From CAYLLT01 sp964384465 (GTDB taxonomy: Bacteria; Planctomycetota; Phycisphaerae; UBA1845; PWPN01): DNA of 30,379 nt. A program made the translations under genes and the position numbers. Positions 22,692 to 30,087 of the stretch are shown here, one piece after another. Below the pieces are notes generated by a model. The model searched no databases and was not told where the DNA came from. It saw only the letters and a list, made by a program, of their open reading frames with translations. The number at the start of each line of letters is the position of its first letter. Positions within the stretch are counted from its first letter, which is position 1. The DNA lies in the NCBI GenBank assembly GCA_964384465.1, contig CAYLLT010000077.1, positions 1-30,379 of the forward strand, read 5' to 3'.

Positions 22692-23405
22692 ATGGGATTT
22701 TTACATCGGCGAGCACGATTCTGGTTGGCGCTGATGTTGGCGGGCGGGAGTTTGCGATGCGCCGACCTGCCGATCGGTAACTTTTGGCCGGACGGGGCGG
22801 GCACCGCCCGGGGATCCGCGGATGGTTCGGACGGAGCATCCGGGCCGGAGGCGTCATCCGGTGCCAACGGTTGCGGTCCTCCGGGGTTGTTGGGATTTTA
22901 CATACCCGAGCGGCCTCTGGACCTGGTCACCTTCACGCCGGCGTGCTCGGCCCATGACTTCTGCTACGGGAAGTGCGAGGATACGCGATCGAATTGTGAC
23001 CAGGCATTTCACGAGCGCCTGATGTCCATCTGTGCGGCGGAACATGGACAGCCGGGCCTGCAGCACGACGCTTGCCTCGGGCTCGCCTACATCTACTGGC
23101 AGGCGGTCAGGCGATTGGGCCAGCCGTTTTATGCTGCTGCGTGCGCTGATGATCCTCCGGAGATGGCGGGGGCCATGCCGCAAACCGAGCGGGTCGCGCG
23201 TCAGGGCGACATCGCGCCTTTCGAGGACGCCGACGACGACCTGCTGCCCGATGAGTGGGAGCTGATGTGGGGACTTGATCCCGGCAATCCGGAAGATGCG
23301 CTGCGCGATGATGACGCTGACGGCCTGAACAACCTTCAGGAATATCTCTTGGGGACCTCGCCGCTGGAGCCGGATAACGCATTCCCGGCGGGCGCGGGAA
23401 ATTGA
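22692..23405 (+). CDS. Secreted phospholipase-A2-like protein with calcium-binding C-terminus
   Basis: A 237-residue exported protein. After MGFLHRRARFWLALMLAGG comes a linker, then CGPPGLLGFYIPERP and TPACSAHDFCYGKCEDTRSNCD. The C-x2-H-D-x-C-Y core is the active-site signature of secreted phospholipase A2 (His-Asp pair plus disulfides), and further Cys residues (SICAAE, HDACLG, ACADD) fit a disulfide-rich fold. The C-terminus (DADDDLLPDEWELMWGLDP, then DDDADGLNNLQEYLLGTSP) carries thrombospondin-type-3-like Asp-rich calcium repeats common on planctomycete exported proteins. The start at 22692 follows GGGAG. The longer frame from 22548 would run through the MITE arm. Enzymatic activity is inferred from the motif only. 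Confidence 0.8.
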   Translation: MGFLHRRARFWLALMLAGGSLRCADLPIGNFWPDGAGTARGSADGSDGASGPEASSGANGCGPPGLLGFYIPERPLDLVTFTPACSAHDFCYGKCEDTRSNCDQAFHERLMSICAAEHGQPGLQHDACLGLAYIYWQAVRRLGQPFYAAACADDPPEMAGAMPQTERVARQGDIAPFEDADDDLLPDEWELMWGLDPGNPEDALRDDDADGLNNLQEYLLGTSPLEPDNAFPAGAGN

Positions 23406-23446
23406 CCGCGGTCCACCCGGAGACGGATTAAAGAGGTAACCGGAAG

Positions 23447-24130
23447 CTACGTGGTTCGAATACTCTTTCCCAGCGTATTGGCGGCGAAGAGGACCAGCGC
23501 ACAGCCCATCGGGAAGACGACCTCGTTGATGGTCTGGGCGACGAGCTTGGGCGCGGGCATCGGCGGTTTGGCGTTGAGGTAGACCACGAGAACGATGGCC
23601 ACGCCGAAAGCCACGCCGGCCGCCAGTCCCGCCATCACGTGAGCCAGGAGTCCGCCCCACGGCCGCCTGCTGAGCCAGGCGATCCCCGCGCCCAAGGTTC
23701 CATATTCAATCGCCTTGAGTACGAGCACGGTGACGAGAACCCCTGTGGGCATCTGATCGGGTGCGGCCGCCTTCAGTGCCTCCGTGGCGGCCTTGTGCAG
23801 CGTCCGCGCGATGACAAACGCCGCCGGCGCCGCGAGGAAGCCGAGAAATCCCATCCACATCTGCCTGGACTGCGAGGCGGCGGTCCCCGTGGCCAGCCCG
23901 ATGCACACCAGCGTTGACCAGGCCACCTTTTGCACGAGGTCGCGAACGATAAGTGCGAGGGTGGGATCCTTGCCGCCGGCCAGCTTGACTGCCGCCAACG
24001 TCAGGACCTGCATGAGAAATCCGAGCAGGATGGACATCCAGGCGGTTTTGAGCAGGACAGCGGTCAGGTCCCGCCTGCCCGATCCCGGCGCATCTGCCAC
24101 TGATATGTGTTCTGTTGTGTTCGCGGGCAT
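23447..24130 (-). CDS. Multi-helix membrane protein of unknown function
   Basis: A 227-residue protein not recognised as a named family. It has about five hydrophobic helices, for example MSILLGFLMQVLTLAAV, STLVCIGLATG, GFLGFLAAPAAFVIA, GVAFGVAIVLVVYL and EVVFPMGCALVLFAANTLG, joined by short loops with few charges. The N-terminal ~25 residues are polar. No catalytic motif is seen. The ATG lies at the end of a GC-rich leader with no strong Shine-Dalgarno. It converges with the phospholipase-like gene (41 bp between stops) and diverges from the YHS lipoprotein gene. A transporter or envelope role is possible but unsupported. Confidence 0.65.
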   Translation of the reverse strand: MPANTTEHISVADAPGSGRRDLTAVLLKTAWMSILLGFLMQVLTLAAVKLAGGKDPTLALIVRDLVQKVAWSTLVCIGLATGTAASQSRQMWMGFLGFLAAPAAFVIARTLHKAATEALKAAAPDQMPTGVLVTVLVLKAIEYGTLGAGIAWLSRRPWGGLLAHVMAGLAAGVAFGVAIVLVVYLNAKPPMPAPKLVAQTINEVVFPMGCALVLFAANTLGKSIRTT

Positions 24131-24306
24131 ATCCGTTCCTGTGTCGGCAGTAAGATCAGACGCACGGACGACGATTGTAATGGGTTCACGTCAACGAGGG
24201 TACGCGGTCTATTTGTCTGATTCGCAAATCGTCCGGAACGGTGATAGCATGCCGGTGCGCGTATCGCGCGCGGGATCGATCGAGTGTCTTTATCAGAGGA
24301 GCTGCC

Positions 24307-24726
24307 ATGAGCAAGATGCGAAGTTCTTTGATGATCGGTGCGGTGCTGGTGTCCGGGATCCTGTTGTGGGGTTGCGAAAAGAAGAGCGAAACGACTAAAG
24401 AGAGCGTAACCGATTCGGCGGCACCTGCGGCGGAAGCGACGGAGAAGCCGGCGGCTGCGACGGAGAAGCCGGCCGTTGCGATGGAGAAGACGACTACTGG
24501 CGCCGCTGCGGCCGCAGGGGCGGCGGTTGCCGCGGTGGTCGAACAGAAAGTATGTCCGGTATCGGATCACGACATCGATCCGAAGGCCTTCCTGGAGTTT
24601 AAGGGGAAAAAGGTCTACTTCTGTTGCAAGGACTGCATCGAGGAATTCAACAAAACGCCTGAGAAGTTCCTGACCAAGCTGCCGCAGTTCGGCGGCAAGG
24701 AAGCCAAGTCCAAGGGCAAGATGTGA
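24307..24726 (+). CDS. YHS-domain lipoprotein
   Basis: A 139-residue predicted lipoprotein. MSKMRSSLMIGAVLVSGILLWGC ends in a lipobox-like LLWGC (Cys23). A low-complexity spacer follows with the tandem ATEKPAAATEKPAVAMEK. The C-terminal domain is YHS-like: VCPVSDHDIDPKAFLEFKGKKVYFCCKDCIEEF, with CPV and FCCKDC as the probable metal-binding cysteines, then PEKFLTKL. YHS domains bind metals and occur in copper-handling and other proteins. The ATG follows GAGGAG by five bases. An upstream frame from 24241 has no support. A strong inverted repeat follows the stop. Probable periplasmic or outer-membrane metal-binding role; the metal is unknown. Confidence 0.85.
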   Translation: MSKMRSSLMIGAVLVSGILLWGCEKKSETTKESVTDSAAPAAEATEKPAAATEKPAVAMEKTTTGAAAAAGAAVAAVVEQKVCPVSDHDIDPKAFLEFKGKKVYFCCKDCIEEFNKTPEKFLTKLPQFGGKEAKSKGKM

Positions 24727-24732
24727 TATGCA

Positions 24733-24796
24733 GAGCCGCGACCGTCAGGGAGCGGATCTTTTGCGGTGAAGAACCGCTCCCTGACGGTCGCGGCTC
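24733..24796. terminator. Perfect 23-bp inverted repeat between converging genes
   Basis: Arms at 24733-24755 and 24774-24796 are perfect complements around an 18-nt loop. The block sits six bases after the YHS gene stop and seventeen before the purD stop, so it probably ends both transcripts. The arm GAGCCGCGACCGTCAGGG recurs in diverged form at 17562, which suggests a dispersed element used as terminator. Confidence 0.75.
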
Positions 24797-24813
24797 GGTT
24801 CATCAATTTCGAG

Positions 24814-26088
24814 TCATTGTCTGCTCGGCAGCGCTTTCGCGCCGATATCCCGCCGATAGTACGCACCGTCAAAATGTATTTTACCGACGGCGTCATGGCA
24901 GCGGTCTCGCGCCGCCGCGAGTGAATCGCCGATCGCGGTCACGCCGAGCACGCGCCCGCCGGCGGTGAGGATTTTGTCGCCGATATTCCTCGTCCCGCTG
25001 TGGAAGATCACGACATCCTTCATGGCGGCGGCATCGAGGCCGGTGATGATTTTCCCCGACTCGTATTCGCCCGGGTAACCGCCTGACGCCATCACCACGC
25101 AGATGGCCGGCCGCCGGTCCCACTCCAGTGTGATCGAGTCCAGCTTTCCGTCAATGACGGCGTCGCACACATCGAGCAGGTCGGTCTTCAGCCGCATCAT
25201 CAGCGGCTGCGTTTCCGGATCGCCGAACCGGCAGTTGTATTCGAGCACCTTGGGCCCGCCCGCGGTCAGCATGAGCCCCGCATAGAGAACACCTTTATAG
25301 ACGATGCCTTGTGTCCGCATGGCATCGATGATCGGCACGAGGATTTCGGATTCGATCTGGCGGAGCAGGCGGTCATCCAGCAGATCGGTGGGGCTGTATG
25401 CGCCCATGCCGCCGGTGTTGGGGCCGGTGTCGCCTTCGCCGATCGGCTTGTGGTCCTGCGCGTTCTCCATCACGTAGATGGTCTGCTCGTCCACAAAGCA
25501 CAGCACGCTCACTTCCTGGCCGGTGAGTTTCTCCTCGACGAGGACGGTATCGCCCGCGGCGCCGAAGACGCGCTGCACCATGATCTTTTCGAGCGCGAGA
25601 ATGCCGTCGGCGGGGTCGTCGCACACGACCACGCCCTTGCCCTTGGCCAGACCGGCGGCTTTGATGACCACGCCCGCGTCGCGCGTCGCGACGAACGTTT
25701 TGGCATCGCGGTATTTGGTGAAGACGCGGGCGTCGGCGGTGGGAATGGAACGATGACGCATCAGCTCTTTGGCGAAAGCCTTGTCTCCCTCCAGCCGGGC
25801 GGCGGCCTGAGTGGGCCCGAATGCGCGGATGCCGGCCTCGGTCAGACGATCGACGAGACCGCTGCACAGCGGATCTTCCGGGCCGACGATCGCGAGATCG
25901 ATCTTTTCCTGCTGCGCGAAGCGAACCACCTCGGCCGCATCATCCGGATTGATATTCACGTTCTGCGCGAGCTGCGCGGTGCCCGCATTCCCCGGCTGGC
26001 AATACAACCGCCCGAGACGCGGCGATTGAGCGATCTTCCAGGCCAGCGCATGTTCTCTGCCCCCGTTGCCAATCAGAAGGACTTTCAT
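24814..26088 (-). CDS. purD: Phosphoribosylamine-glycine ligase (GARS)
   Basis: A 424-residue ATP-grasp enzyme that joins glycine to phosphoribosylamine, the second step of purine synthesis. The N-terminal signature MKVLLIGNGGREHALAWK, the PGNAGTA loop and VGPEDPLCSG are present, as are the ATP-grasp segments VIKAAGLAKGKGVVVC and VLVEEKLTGQEVSV. GPNTGGMGAYSP and VLEYNCRFGDPETQ supply the catalytic and metal-binding residues. Length is typical. The start is ATG 26088; the frame continues upstream but the extra residues are unlike PurD. It stands alone on the minus strand, with a control region at 26089-26400 shared with the RNA candidate. Confidence 0.96.
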   Translation of the reverse strand: MKVLLIGNGGREHALAWKIAQSPRLGRLYCQPGNAGTAQLAQNVNINPDDAAEVVRFAQQEKIDLAIVGPEDPLCSGLVDRLTEAGIRAFGPTQAAARLEGDKAFAKELMRHRSIPTADARVFTKYRDAKTFVATRDAGVVIKAAGLAKGKGVVVCDDPADGILALEKIMVQRVFGAAGDTVLVEEKLTGQEVSVLCFVDEQTIYVMENAQDHKPIGEGDTGPNTGGMGAYSPTDLLDDRLLRQIESEILVPIIDAMRTQGIVYKGVLYAGLMLTAGGPKVLEYNCRFGDPETQPLMMRLKTDLLDVCDAVIDGKLDSITLEWDRRPAICVVMASGGYPGEYESGKIITGLDAAAMKDVVIFHSGTRNIGDKILTAGGRVLGVTAIGDSLAAARDRCHDAVGKIHFDGAYYRRDIGAKALPSRQ

Positions 26089-26404
26089 TTGCCGGTGCTT
26101 CCTGATCGCTGATCCGTGGTTCGACCACCTGCGTGAGAGGACGGATTGTGCTCCATTCACCGGGCCGAGTAAAGACAGGCCCACAACTGCGACCATTACC
26201 ACGTTGTTCAGCCAAACGGATGTCAGAGGCGCCGCAGCCGGGTTTTCTAATTTGCAATGTCGCGGCCGGACAGATCGGTTGGGTGTTATGAGCAGTATTA
26301 CCCGGTTTTTCTAAGTTGCTGTGGGTAATATTGCCCAATAAAATCGAGTCGCTGGAAAGCAAGTGAGTTTCAAAATCGTATAACTTGTTTTTTATAAAAT
26401 AGTT
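26089..26404. promoter_or_regulatory. Divergent control region with inverted and direct repeats
   Basis: The region between purD and the RNA candidate contains an 11-nt inverted pair, CAGTATTACCC (26293-26303) and GGGTAATATTG (26323-26333), one mismatch, around a 19-nt spacer. Two direct copies of a 17-nt word (26239-26255 and 26303-26319; CGG-TTTTCTAA-TTGC) differ at two positions. The downstream end is AT-rich (26380-26410) with TATAAAAT, a plausible promoter for the plus-strand RNA. The repeats may be operator sites; no known regulator motif was recognised. Confidence 0.5.
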
Positions 26405-26623
26405 ATGTCAGTCTATTTATTCGGGGACGATTGCCAGTTTCTTGGCACATGGAGTGCTGCATATTGCTTTCGCCAAGCCAACAGGGAGCTTGGCCAAACA
26501 CGCTGGAAACGTTCCGGCTGGGTTTGCCCAGACTGGGGAGTGGGGCAGATTCGCGCCGGAACGCTTCCAGTATCTGTAGCAGAGGGCCGCGAGGGGGGGA
26601 GACCTCGCGGCCCTCTTTTTTTT
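26405..26623 (+). ncRNA. Candidate structured RNA with strong terminator
   Basis: No protein-like reading frame fits. Local stems occur in order: TGCCA/TGGCA (26432-26447); GCCAAGC/GCTTGGC (26472-26494); a 16-bp stem at 26503-26518 with 26555-26570 (one mismatch), holding a small TGGG/CCCA hairpin at 26519-26530; and a 14-bp terminator at 26581-26616 with a T-run to 26623. It does not show the landmarks of SRP RNA, RNase P RNA or tmRNA that can be checked by eye. It lies between purD and an LPP20-like gene. It may be a small RNA or a structured leader that attenuates the genes behind it. Confidence 0.5.
26581..26623 (+). terminator. Rho-independent terminator
   Basis: A 14-bp perfect stem (26581-26594 with 26603-26616), rich in G and C, an 8-nt loop and eight T (26616-26623). 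This is the strongest terminator in the window. No protein gene ends directly before it, which is the main argument for an RNA gene or attenuator here. Confidence 0.9.
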
Positions 26624-26703
26624 CTTCCCGCACTTCCCGGCTCTACCAACGTCGGCCTGTCCTCCGGTGTCTACTCCAGCAACGGTTCCGGAGACTGTCG
26701 CCC

Positions 26704-27033
26704 ATGCTATCATTTGCGTTTCCCTGCATGCTGCTGATTGGCTCGCAAATGGCTGTTACAGCAGGAGATACAGTTCGTGCTACGGGTATCGGTCGGGCAA
26801 GGCCCGGCCTGCACGGGCCGCAAGCCCGGTTGATGGCTGAACGGGCGTATCAGGTAACCGCAGCCCGAAATCTCCTCGCGAAGACGGCTGGCGTGCCCCG
26901 GATTGAATCGGGCCGGGCACGATGGATAGGCACTTTACGAGGCCACCGTTATCTGCCTACCCGGTATGAAAGGGACGGCACCGCACTCTCGGTGGTCGAA
27001 TGGCCGATATCGCCCCGCCGCCTCCGCCGATAA
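26704..27033 (+). CDS. LPP20-like exported protein
   Basis: A 109-residue protein. A signal-like helix (MLSFAFPCMLLIGSQMAVTA) is followed by RATGIGRARPGLHGPQARLMAERAYQVTAARNLL and AKTAGV. The GxGxA start and the AxxMAxRAxxxxAxRNLL helix are the hallmarks of the LPP20 lipoprotein-like fold found in many bacterial envelope proteins. No lipobox cysteine follows the helix here. The ATG at 26704 is preceded by GGAG at eleven bases; starting at 26431 would read through the RNA candidate. It sits 410 bp before gspF and may be part of the secretion locus or stand alone. Function unknown. Confidence 0.65.
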   Translation: MLSFAFPCMLLIGSQMAVTAGDTVRATGIGRARPGLHGPQARLMAERAYQVTAARNLLAKTAGVPRIESGRARWIGTLRGHRYLPTRYERDGTALSVVEWPISPRRLRR

Positions 27034-27208
27034 AGGGCCCGTTCAAGGCCCCCAACCGCACCAGCATTCAACAAAAACAGAGCATCCTTGTAACCGCCAC
27101 AGCCGGGCTTCGAAATGCGGCGCTGCTGTCCCCGGCGGGTATATAGGGAAGGACTGCTGAGAGCCCTGGCCAGCCGATCGACGCAGCCGGGGCTTCGCTG
27201 TTTGGCTA

Positions 27209-27237
27209 TTGACTTAAACTGTTGCCGGATTTAGGTT
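27209..27237 (+). promoter_or_regulatory. Possible sigma-70-type promoter for the gsp genes
   Basis: TTGACT at 27209-27214 and TAGGTT at 27232-27237 are separated by 17 bp. The -35 box is good, the -10 box weak. It would place transcription start near 27244, about 200 bp before gspF. Confidence 0.35.
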
Positions 27238-27357
27238 AATGGCGGCTGGAGGCCGCAAATCGGGCTCGACCCATCAAGGCCCAGAGATCATGGATGATCT
27301 GTGAGGATACGCCGGCGACAGTCTGAATAGATTTGTTTCCATATTCCGTGCGGCAAC

Positions 27358-27395
27358 GGAGCGCGGCGTTCGGTTTTTTGCTTCGCGCTCCTTTT
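27358..27395 (+). terminator. Possible terminator or attenuator ahead of gspF
   Basis: GGAGCGCG (27358-27365) pairs with CGCGCTCC (27384-27391), followed by four T. The stem is short with an 18-nt loop. It lies between the proposed promoter and the gspF start, so it might attenuate the operon. Confidence 0.4.
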
Positions 27396-27443
27396 GATGC
27401 TCGCGTTGCGTTCCATTTTGGAGTGAGCATCGGGCGGCAGGCA

Positions 27444-28646
27444 ATGGCGACCTATACATACAAGGCCAAGACCAGCAACGGGCAGACCGTCAGCGGCGTG
27501 CTGACCGCGGAATCTCAGCAGGCGGCACTGCGGGCGCTCGACGATCGCGCGCTGTTTCCGATCAACGTGAACGAAGGCGGAACGGCGGCCAAGACGGTCA
27601 TCACCGGCCGAAAGAAGAGGCTGAAGCTGCGCATCCTGTCGAACTTCTACAGCCAGCTCGCGGACCTGCTCAAGGCGGGCGTGCCGGTGCTGCGGGCCAT
27701 CGACGTGCTGGCCCGGCAGGGATCTAGCCCGCTGCTGTCGGAGATCTTAAAAGAGGTACATGCCGACGTATCCGGCGGCGACACGCTGGGCAACGCGATG
27801 GCCAAGCACCCCAACGCTTTCAATGAGCTGGCGATCGCGATGGTCCGGGCCGGCGAGCAGGGCGGCTTCCTCGAAGATGTGCTGGCCCGCATTTCCGTTT
27901 TTACGGAACGGCAGGACGAGCTGCGCAACAAGCTGCTCGGCTCGATGATCTATCCGGCCATCCTGATGACCGCGGGACTCGGCGTGGTGACTTTCCTGAT
28001 GGCGTTTGTCGTACCGCAGATCCGCGTGTTCCTGGAGCGGGCGCAGAAGCCGTGGCTGACGGTTGCGCTCTTTGCCGTGTCCGATTTCATTCAAAAGAAC
28101 GGGCTTTATGTATTGGGCGCGGTGGTGATCGGGATCGTGCTGCTGGTCCCGCTGATCCGGAGCGAACAGGGCCGCCTGGCGATGGACCGCTTTCGGCTGC
28201 GGGCGCCGGTGCTGGGCAAGATCGTGACGATGGTGGCCATCTGCCGGTTCTGCCGCATCCTGGGCACGCTGCTGCACAACGGCGTACCCATTCTTCAGTC
28301 GCTGAAGATTTCGAAAGATTCGGCGGGCAACCGCATCCTGGCCGAGCAGATCGATAAAGCGGCCGAGAACGTGCAGAAGGGCGAGACGCTGGCGTCCCCG
28401 CTCAGTCACAGCGGGCTGTTTCCCTCGGACATAATCGACATGATCGCCGTGGCGGAAGAGAGCAATAACCTGGAAGGCGTGCTGGTGCAGATCGCGGATT
28501 CGAACGAAGCGCGGACGGCCCGGCAGATCGATCTGGGCGTGCGGTTGCTGGAGCCGATCATGCTGCTGTTCATGGCGGTGATCGTGTTGATCATCGCGAT
28601 TGCGTTATTGGTGCCGATCTTGAGGATGAGTTCGGCAGGACATTAG
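27444..28646 (+). CDS. gspF: Type II secretion / type IV pilus inner-membrane platform protein
   Basis: A 400-residue inner-membrane platform protein of the GspF/PilC family, which couples the cytoplasmic ATPase to pseudopilus assembly. The N-terminus MATYTYKAKTSNGQTVSGVL is the usual family opening. Two T2SSF domains follow: the first includes QLADLLKAGVPVLRAIDVLA and IYPAILMTAGLGVVTFLMAFVVPQI, the second CRILGTLLHNGVPILQSLKIS and a final helix LFMAVIVLIIAIALLVPIL. Length matches the family. The ATG at 27444 follows GGCAGG. It heads gspF-gspG-gspH-gspI with short spacings, so the genes are probably cotranscribed. Confidence 0.95.
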   Translation: MATYTYKAKTSNGQTVSGVLTAESQQAALRALDDRALFPINVNEGGTAAKTVITGRKKRLKLRILSNFYSQLADLLKAGVPVLRAIDVLARQGSSPLLSEILKEVHADVSGGDTLGNAMAKHPNAFNELAIAMVRAGEQGGFLEDVLARISVFTERQDELRNKLLGSMIYPAILMTAGLGVVTFLMAFVVPQIRVFLERAQKPWLTVALFAVSDFIQKNGLYVLGAVVIGIVLLVPLIRSEQGRLAMDRFRLRAPVLGKIVTMVAICRFCRILGTLLHNGVPILQSLKISKDSAGNRILAEQIDKAAENVQKGETLASPLSHSGLFPSDIIDMIAVAEESNNLEGVLVQIADSNEARTARQIDLGVRLLEPIMLLFMAVIVLIIAIALLVPILRMSSAGH

Positions 28647-28690
28647 TGATTAGTAATTAGTGGGGTTCGCGAGCGCTAAGCCGCTAGCGG
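28640..28690. repeat. Short AT word repeat and CCGCTAGCGG palindrome
   Basis: TAGTGATTAGTAATTAGTG is followed by a 10-bp palindrome CCGCTAGCGG (28681-28690) in the gap between gspF and gspG. Both resemble other intergenic repeats of the window. Confidence 0.5.
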
Positions 28691-28730
28691 GTTGAGATCA
28701 GAGGTCCAGAGGAAAGTAAGGAGTCTTCAC

Positions 28731-29183
28731 ATGATGCGTACCAGACTGGTTCGGCACGGACGGCGTGGGTTTACCCTGCTCGAAATTCTCATCGTGATCG
28801 GCATCATCGCGCTGCTGGCGGCGCTGGTGGTGCCGAGCTACATGGGCACGCAGCGAGACGCCGAGATCAAAACGACCGTCGGGTCGGTTGGATGGGGCGG
28901 CGCGCTGGCGGGTCAGCTCGAGATCTACCGCACGCACGTGGGCGAGTATCCCAAAGAGCTGAAGTTTCTGACCGAGGCGCCGCCTGATGAGGAGCAGGCC
29001 AAGAAGTGGCGCGGTCCCTACATCACCGATCCGGGTTCACTCAAGGACGCGTGGGGGCATGACCTGAAATACGCGGCAGGGGAAGATGCCCAAAACAATA
29101 AGGAACGGTATGACCTGTCGAGCCTCGGTCCCGACGGACAGGAAGGGACCGATGATGACATTACGAACTGGCATAAGGGCTGA
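28731..29183 (+). CDS. gspG: Major pseudopilin GspG
   Basis: A 150-residue major pseudopilin, the chief subunit of the type II secretion pseudopilus. RRGFTLLEILIVIGIIALLAALVVPSYMG is the class III leader: prepilin peptidase cuts after Gly, leaving Phe1 and Glu5. The C-terminus has the GspG calcium-site pattern: KKWRGPYITDPGSLKDAWGHDLKY and SSLGPDGQEGTDDDI. The ATG at 28731 follows AAGGAG by seven bases; an upstream start at 28692 is less likely. It is preceded by gspF and followed by a pseudopilin-like gene. Confidence 0.95.
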   Translation: MMRTRLVRHGRRGFTLLEILIVIGIIALLAALVVPSYMGTQRDAEIKTTVGSVGWGGALAGQLEIYRTHVGEYPKELKFLTEAPPDEEQAKKWRGPYITDPGSLKDAWGHDLKYAAGEDAQNNKERYDLSSLGPDGQEGTDDDITNWHKG

Positions 29184-29210
29184 CGGTCGGCGAAGCGACT
29201 GTACGGTATT

Positions 29211-29283
29211 CGTGGCACAGGCTTCTCGCCTGTGCATGCATCGCCGAAACCCCGATGTGCGTCGGGAGTGTCACAGCGCGGGA
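29211..29283 (+). repeat. Hairpin repeat, copy 3, with downstream hairpin
   Basis: GCACAGGC and GCCTGTGC (29215-29235) form the same hairpin as at 3423-3443. A second small hairpin, CCCGA/TCGGG, follows near 29255-29270, then GTGTCACA, echoing the outer GTGCCACA of copy 1. The copy lies inside the gsp operon, in the gspG-gspH gap. Confidence 0.75.
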
Positions 29284-29292
29284 GACGTCCGG

Positions 29293-30087
29293 ATGACGAG
29301 CATGGTTCGACGGGCGTTCACATTGGTGGAGATGCTGCTGGCGATGGTGTTGCTCGGCATCATCATCGCCTTTGCCTACCCGAATCTGTCGGCGGAGGCC
29401 GGCCGGCGGTCGCTGACGGAATCCGCCGATCGGCTCCGCTCGCTGATCGTCATGGCGCATGCGGAGACGATGCAGACCGGGCTGCAATACCGAATCTTCT
29501 TTCCCGGCACGCCGGACCCGCTGGACCGCCACGCGGACGAGGAGATCGACATCCCGTTTCAGACTTTGCAACCGATCATCGTCCGGCAGATCGCCCCGTT
29601 GAACCAGCCCGACGCGTATGGGGATTTTGACGCGGGTTGGAAGGGCATGCCGATCCTTCAGGATGGGACGCGGTGCGTGGCGGTGCGGCCGGGCCGGCCG
29701 AGCTTCGAGATTTCCTCGCAAAGCCCGATCGCCGGGCCGTCCATCACCGAAAGTCAGGCGATGTTCGTGCCGCTCACGTTCAATCCCGACGGCACGTGCA
29801 ACTGGGTGACGTTCGTGCTCACCGATCTGCCGTTTGATGTGAAGCTGGAGCCGCATCACGTCACGCGCATTCTCAACGTGATCGTGGACGGCCGGACGGG
29901 GGAATCGTGGATTCAGCGGGCGCTGCTGGTCGAAGAGGTGGAGGTGATGCAGAAGAAGGGCGCGTCGCCCATCCTGCACATGGATTTCACGTCCGGCAAT
30001 CTGATCACGGAGGACAACATCCTGGAGATTCACGTTCGGCAGGGCGGCGGCGCGACGGGCGGGCGCGGCAGGGGGGGGACGCGGTGA
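29293..30087 (+). CDS. gspH: Minor pseudopilin GspH/FimT-like
   Basis: A 264-residue prepilin-like protein. RRAFTLVEMLLAMVLLGIII is a class III leader with the conserved Glu5, but the residue before the cut is Ala rather than the usual Gly. The rest has the long beta-rich globular domain of GspH/FimT-type minor pseudopilins, with ESADRLRSLIVMAHAETMQTG as the helix after the leader. It is longer than typical GspH (about 170 residues). The ATG at 29293 follows GGGAG by eight bases. The frame opens at 29086 inside gspG, which is not used. The stop overlaps the next start as TGATG. The gene name is by position and fold. Confidence 0.8.
   Translation: MTSMVRRAFTLVEMLLAMVLLGIIIAFAYPNLSAEAGRRSLTESADRLRSLIVMAHAETMQTGLQYRIFFPGTPDPLDRHADEEIDIPFQTLQPIIVRQIAPLNQPDAYGDFDAGWKGMPILQDGTRCVAVRPGRPSFEISSQSPIAGPSITESQAMFVPLTFNPDGTCNWVTFVLTDLPFDVKLEPHHVTRILNVIVDGRTGESWIQRALLVEEVEVMQKKGASPILHMDFTSGNLITEDNILEIHVRQGGGATGGRGRGGTR

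Larger units (their letters stand above)
27034..27443. other. 410-bp gap upstream of gspF
   Basis: No gene is seen. It holds a possible promoter (27209-27237), a hairpin followed by four T (27358-27395) and several GC-rich hairpins near 27140-27200. The gspF frame continues upstream to 27333, but that extension runs through the hairpin and does not resemble GspF. Confidence 0.5.

Noticed and set aside
26405..26623. SRP RNA, RNase P RNA or tmRNA
   Set aside because: The landmarks I can check by eye are absent: no GGAAGGAAGCAGCC-like SRP loop, no GAGGAAAGTCC of RNase P, no tRNA-like ends of tmRNA. It is kept as unassigned.
26431..26703. Upstream extension of the LPP20-like frame
   Set aside because: It would read straight through the structured RNA candidate and its terminator; the residues look random and the signal helix begins at 26704.
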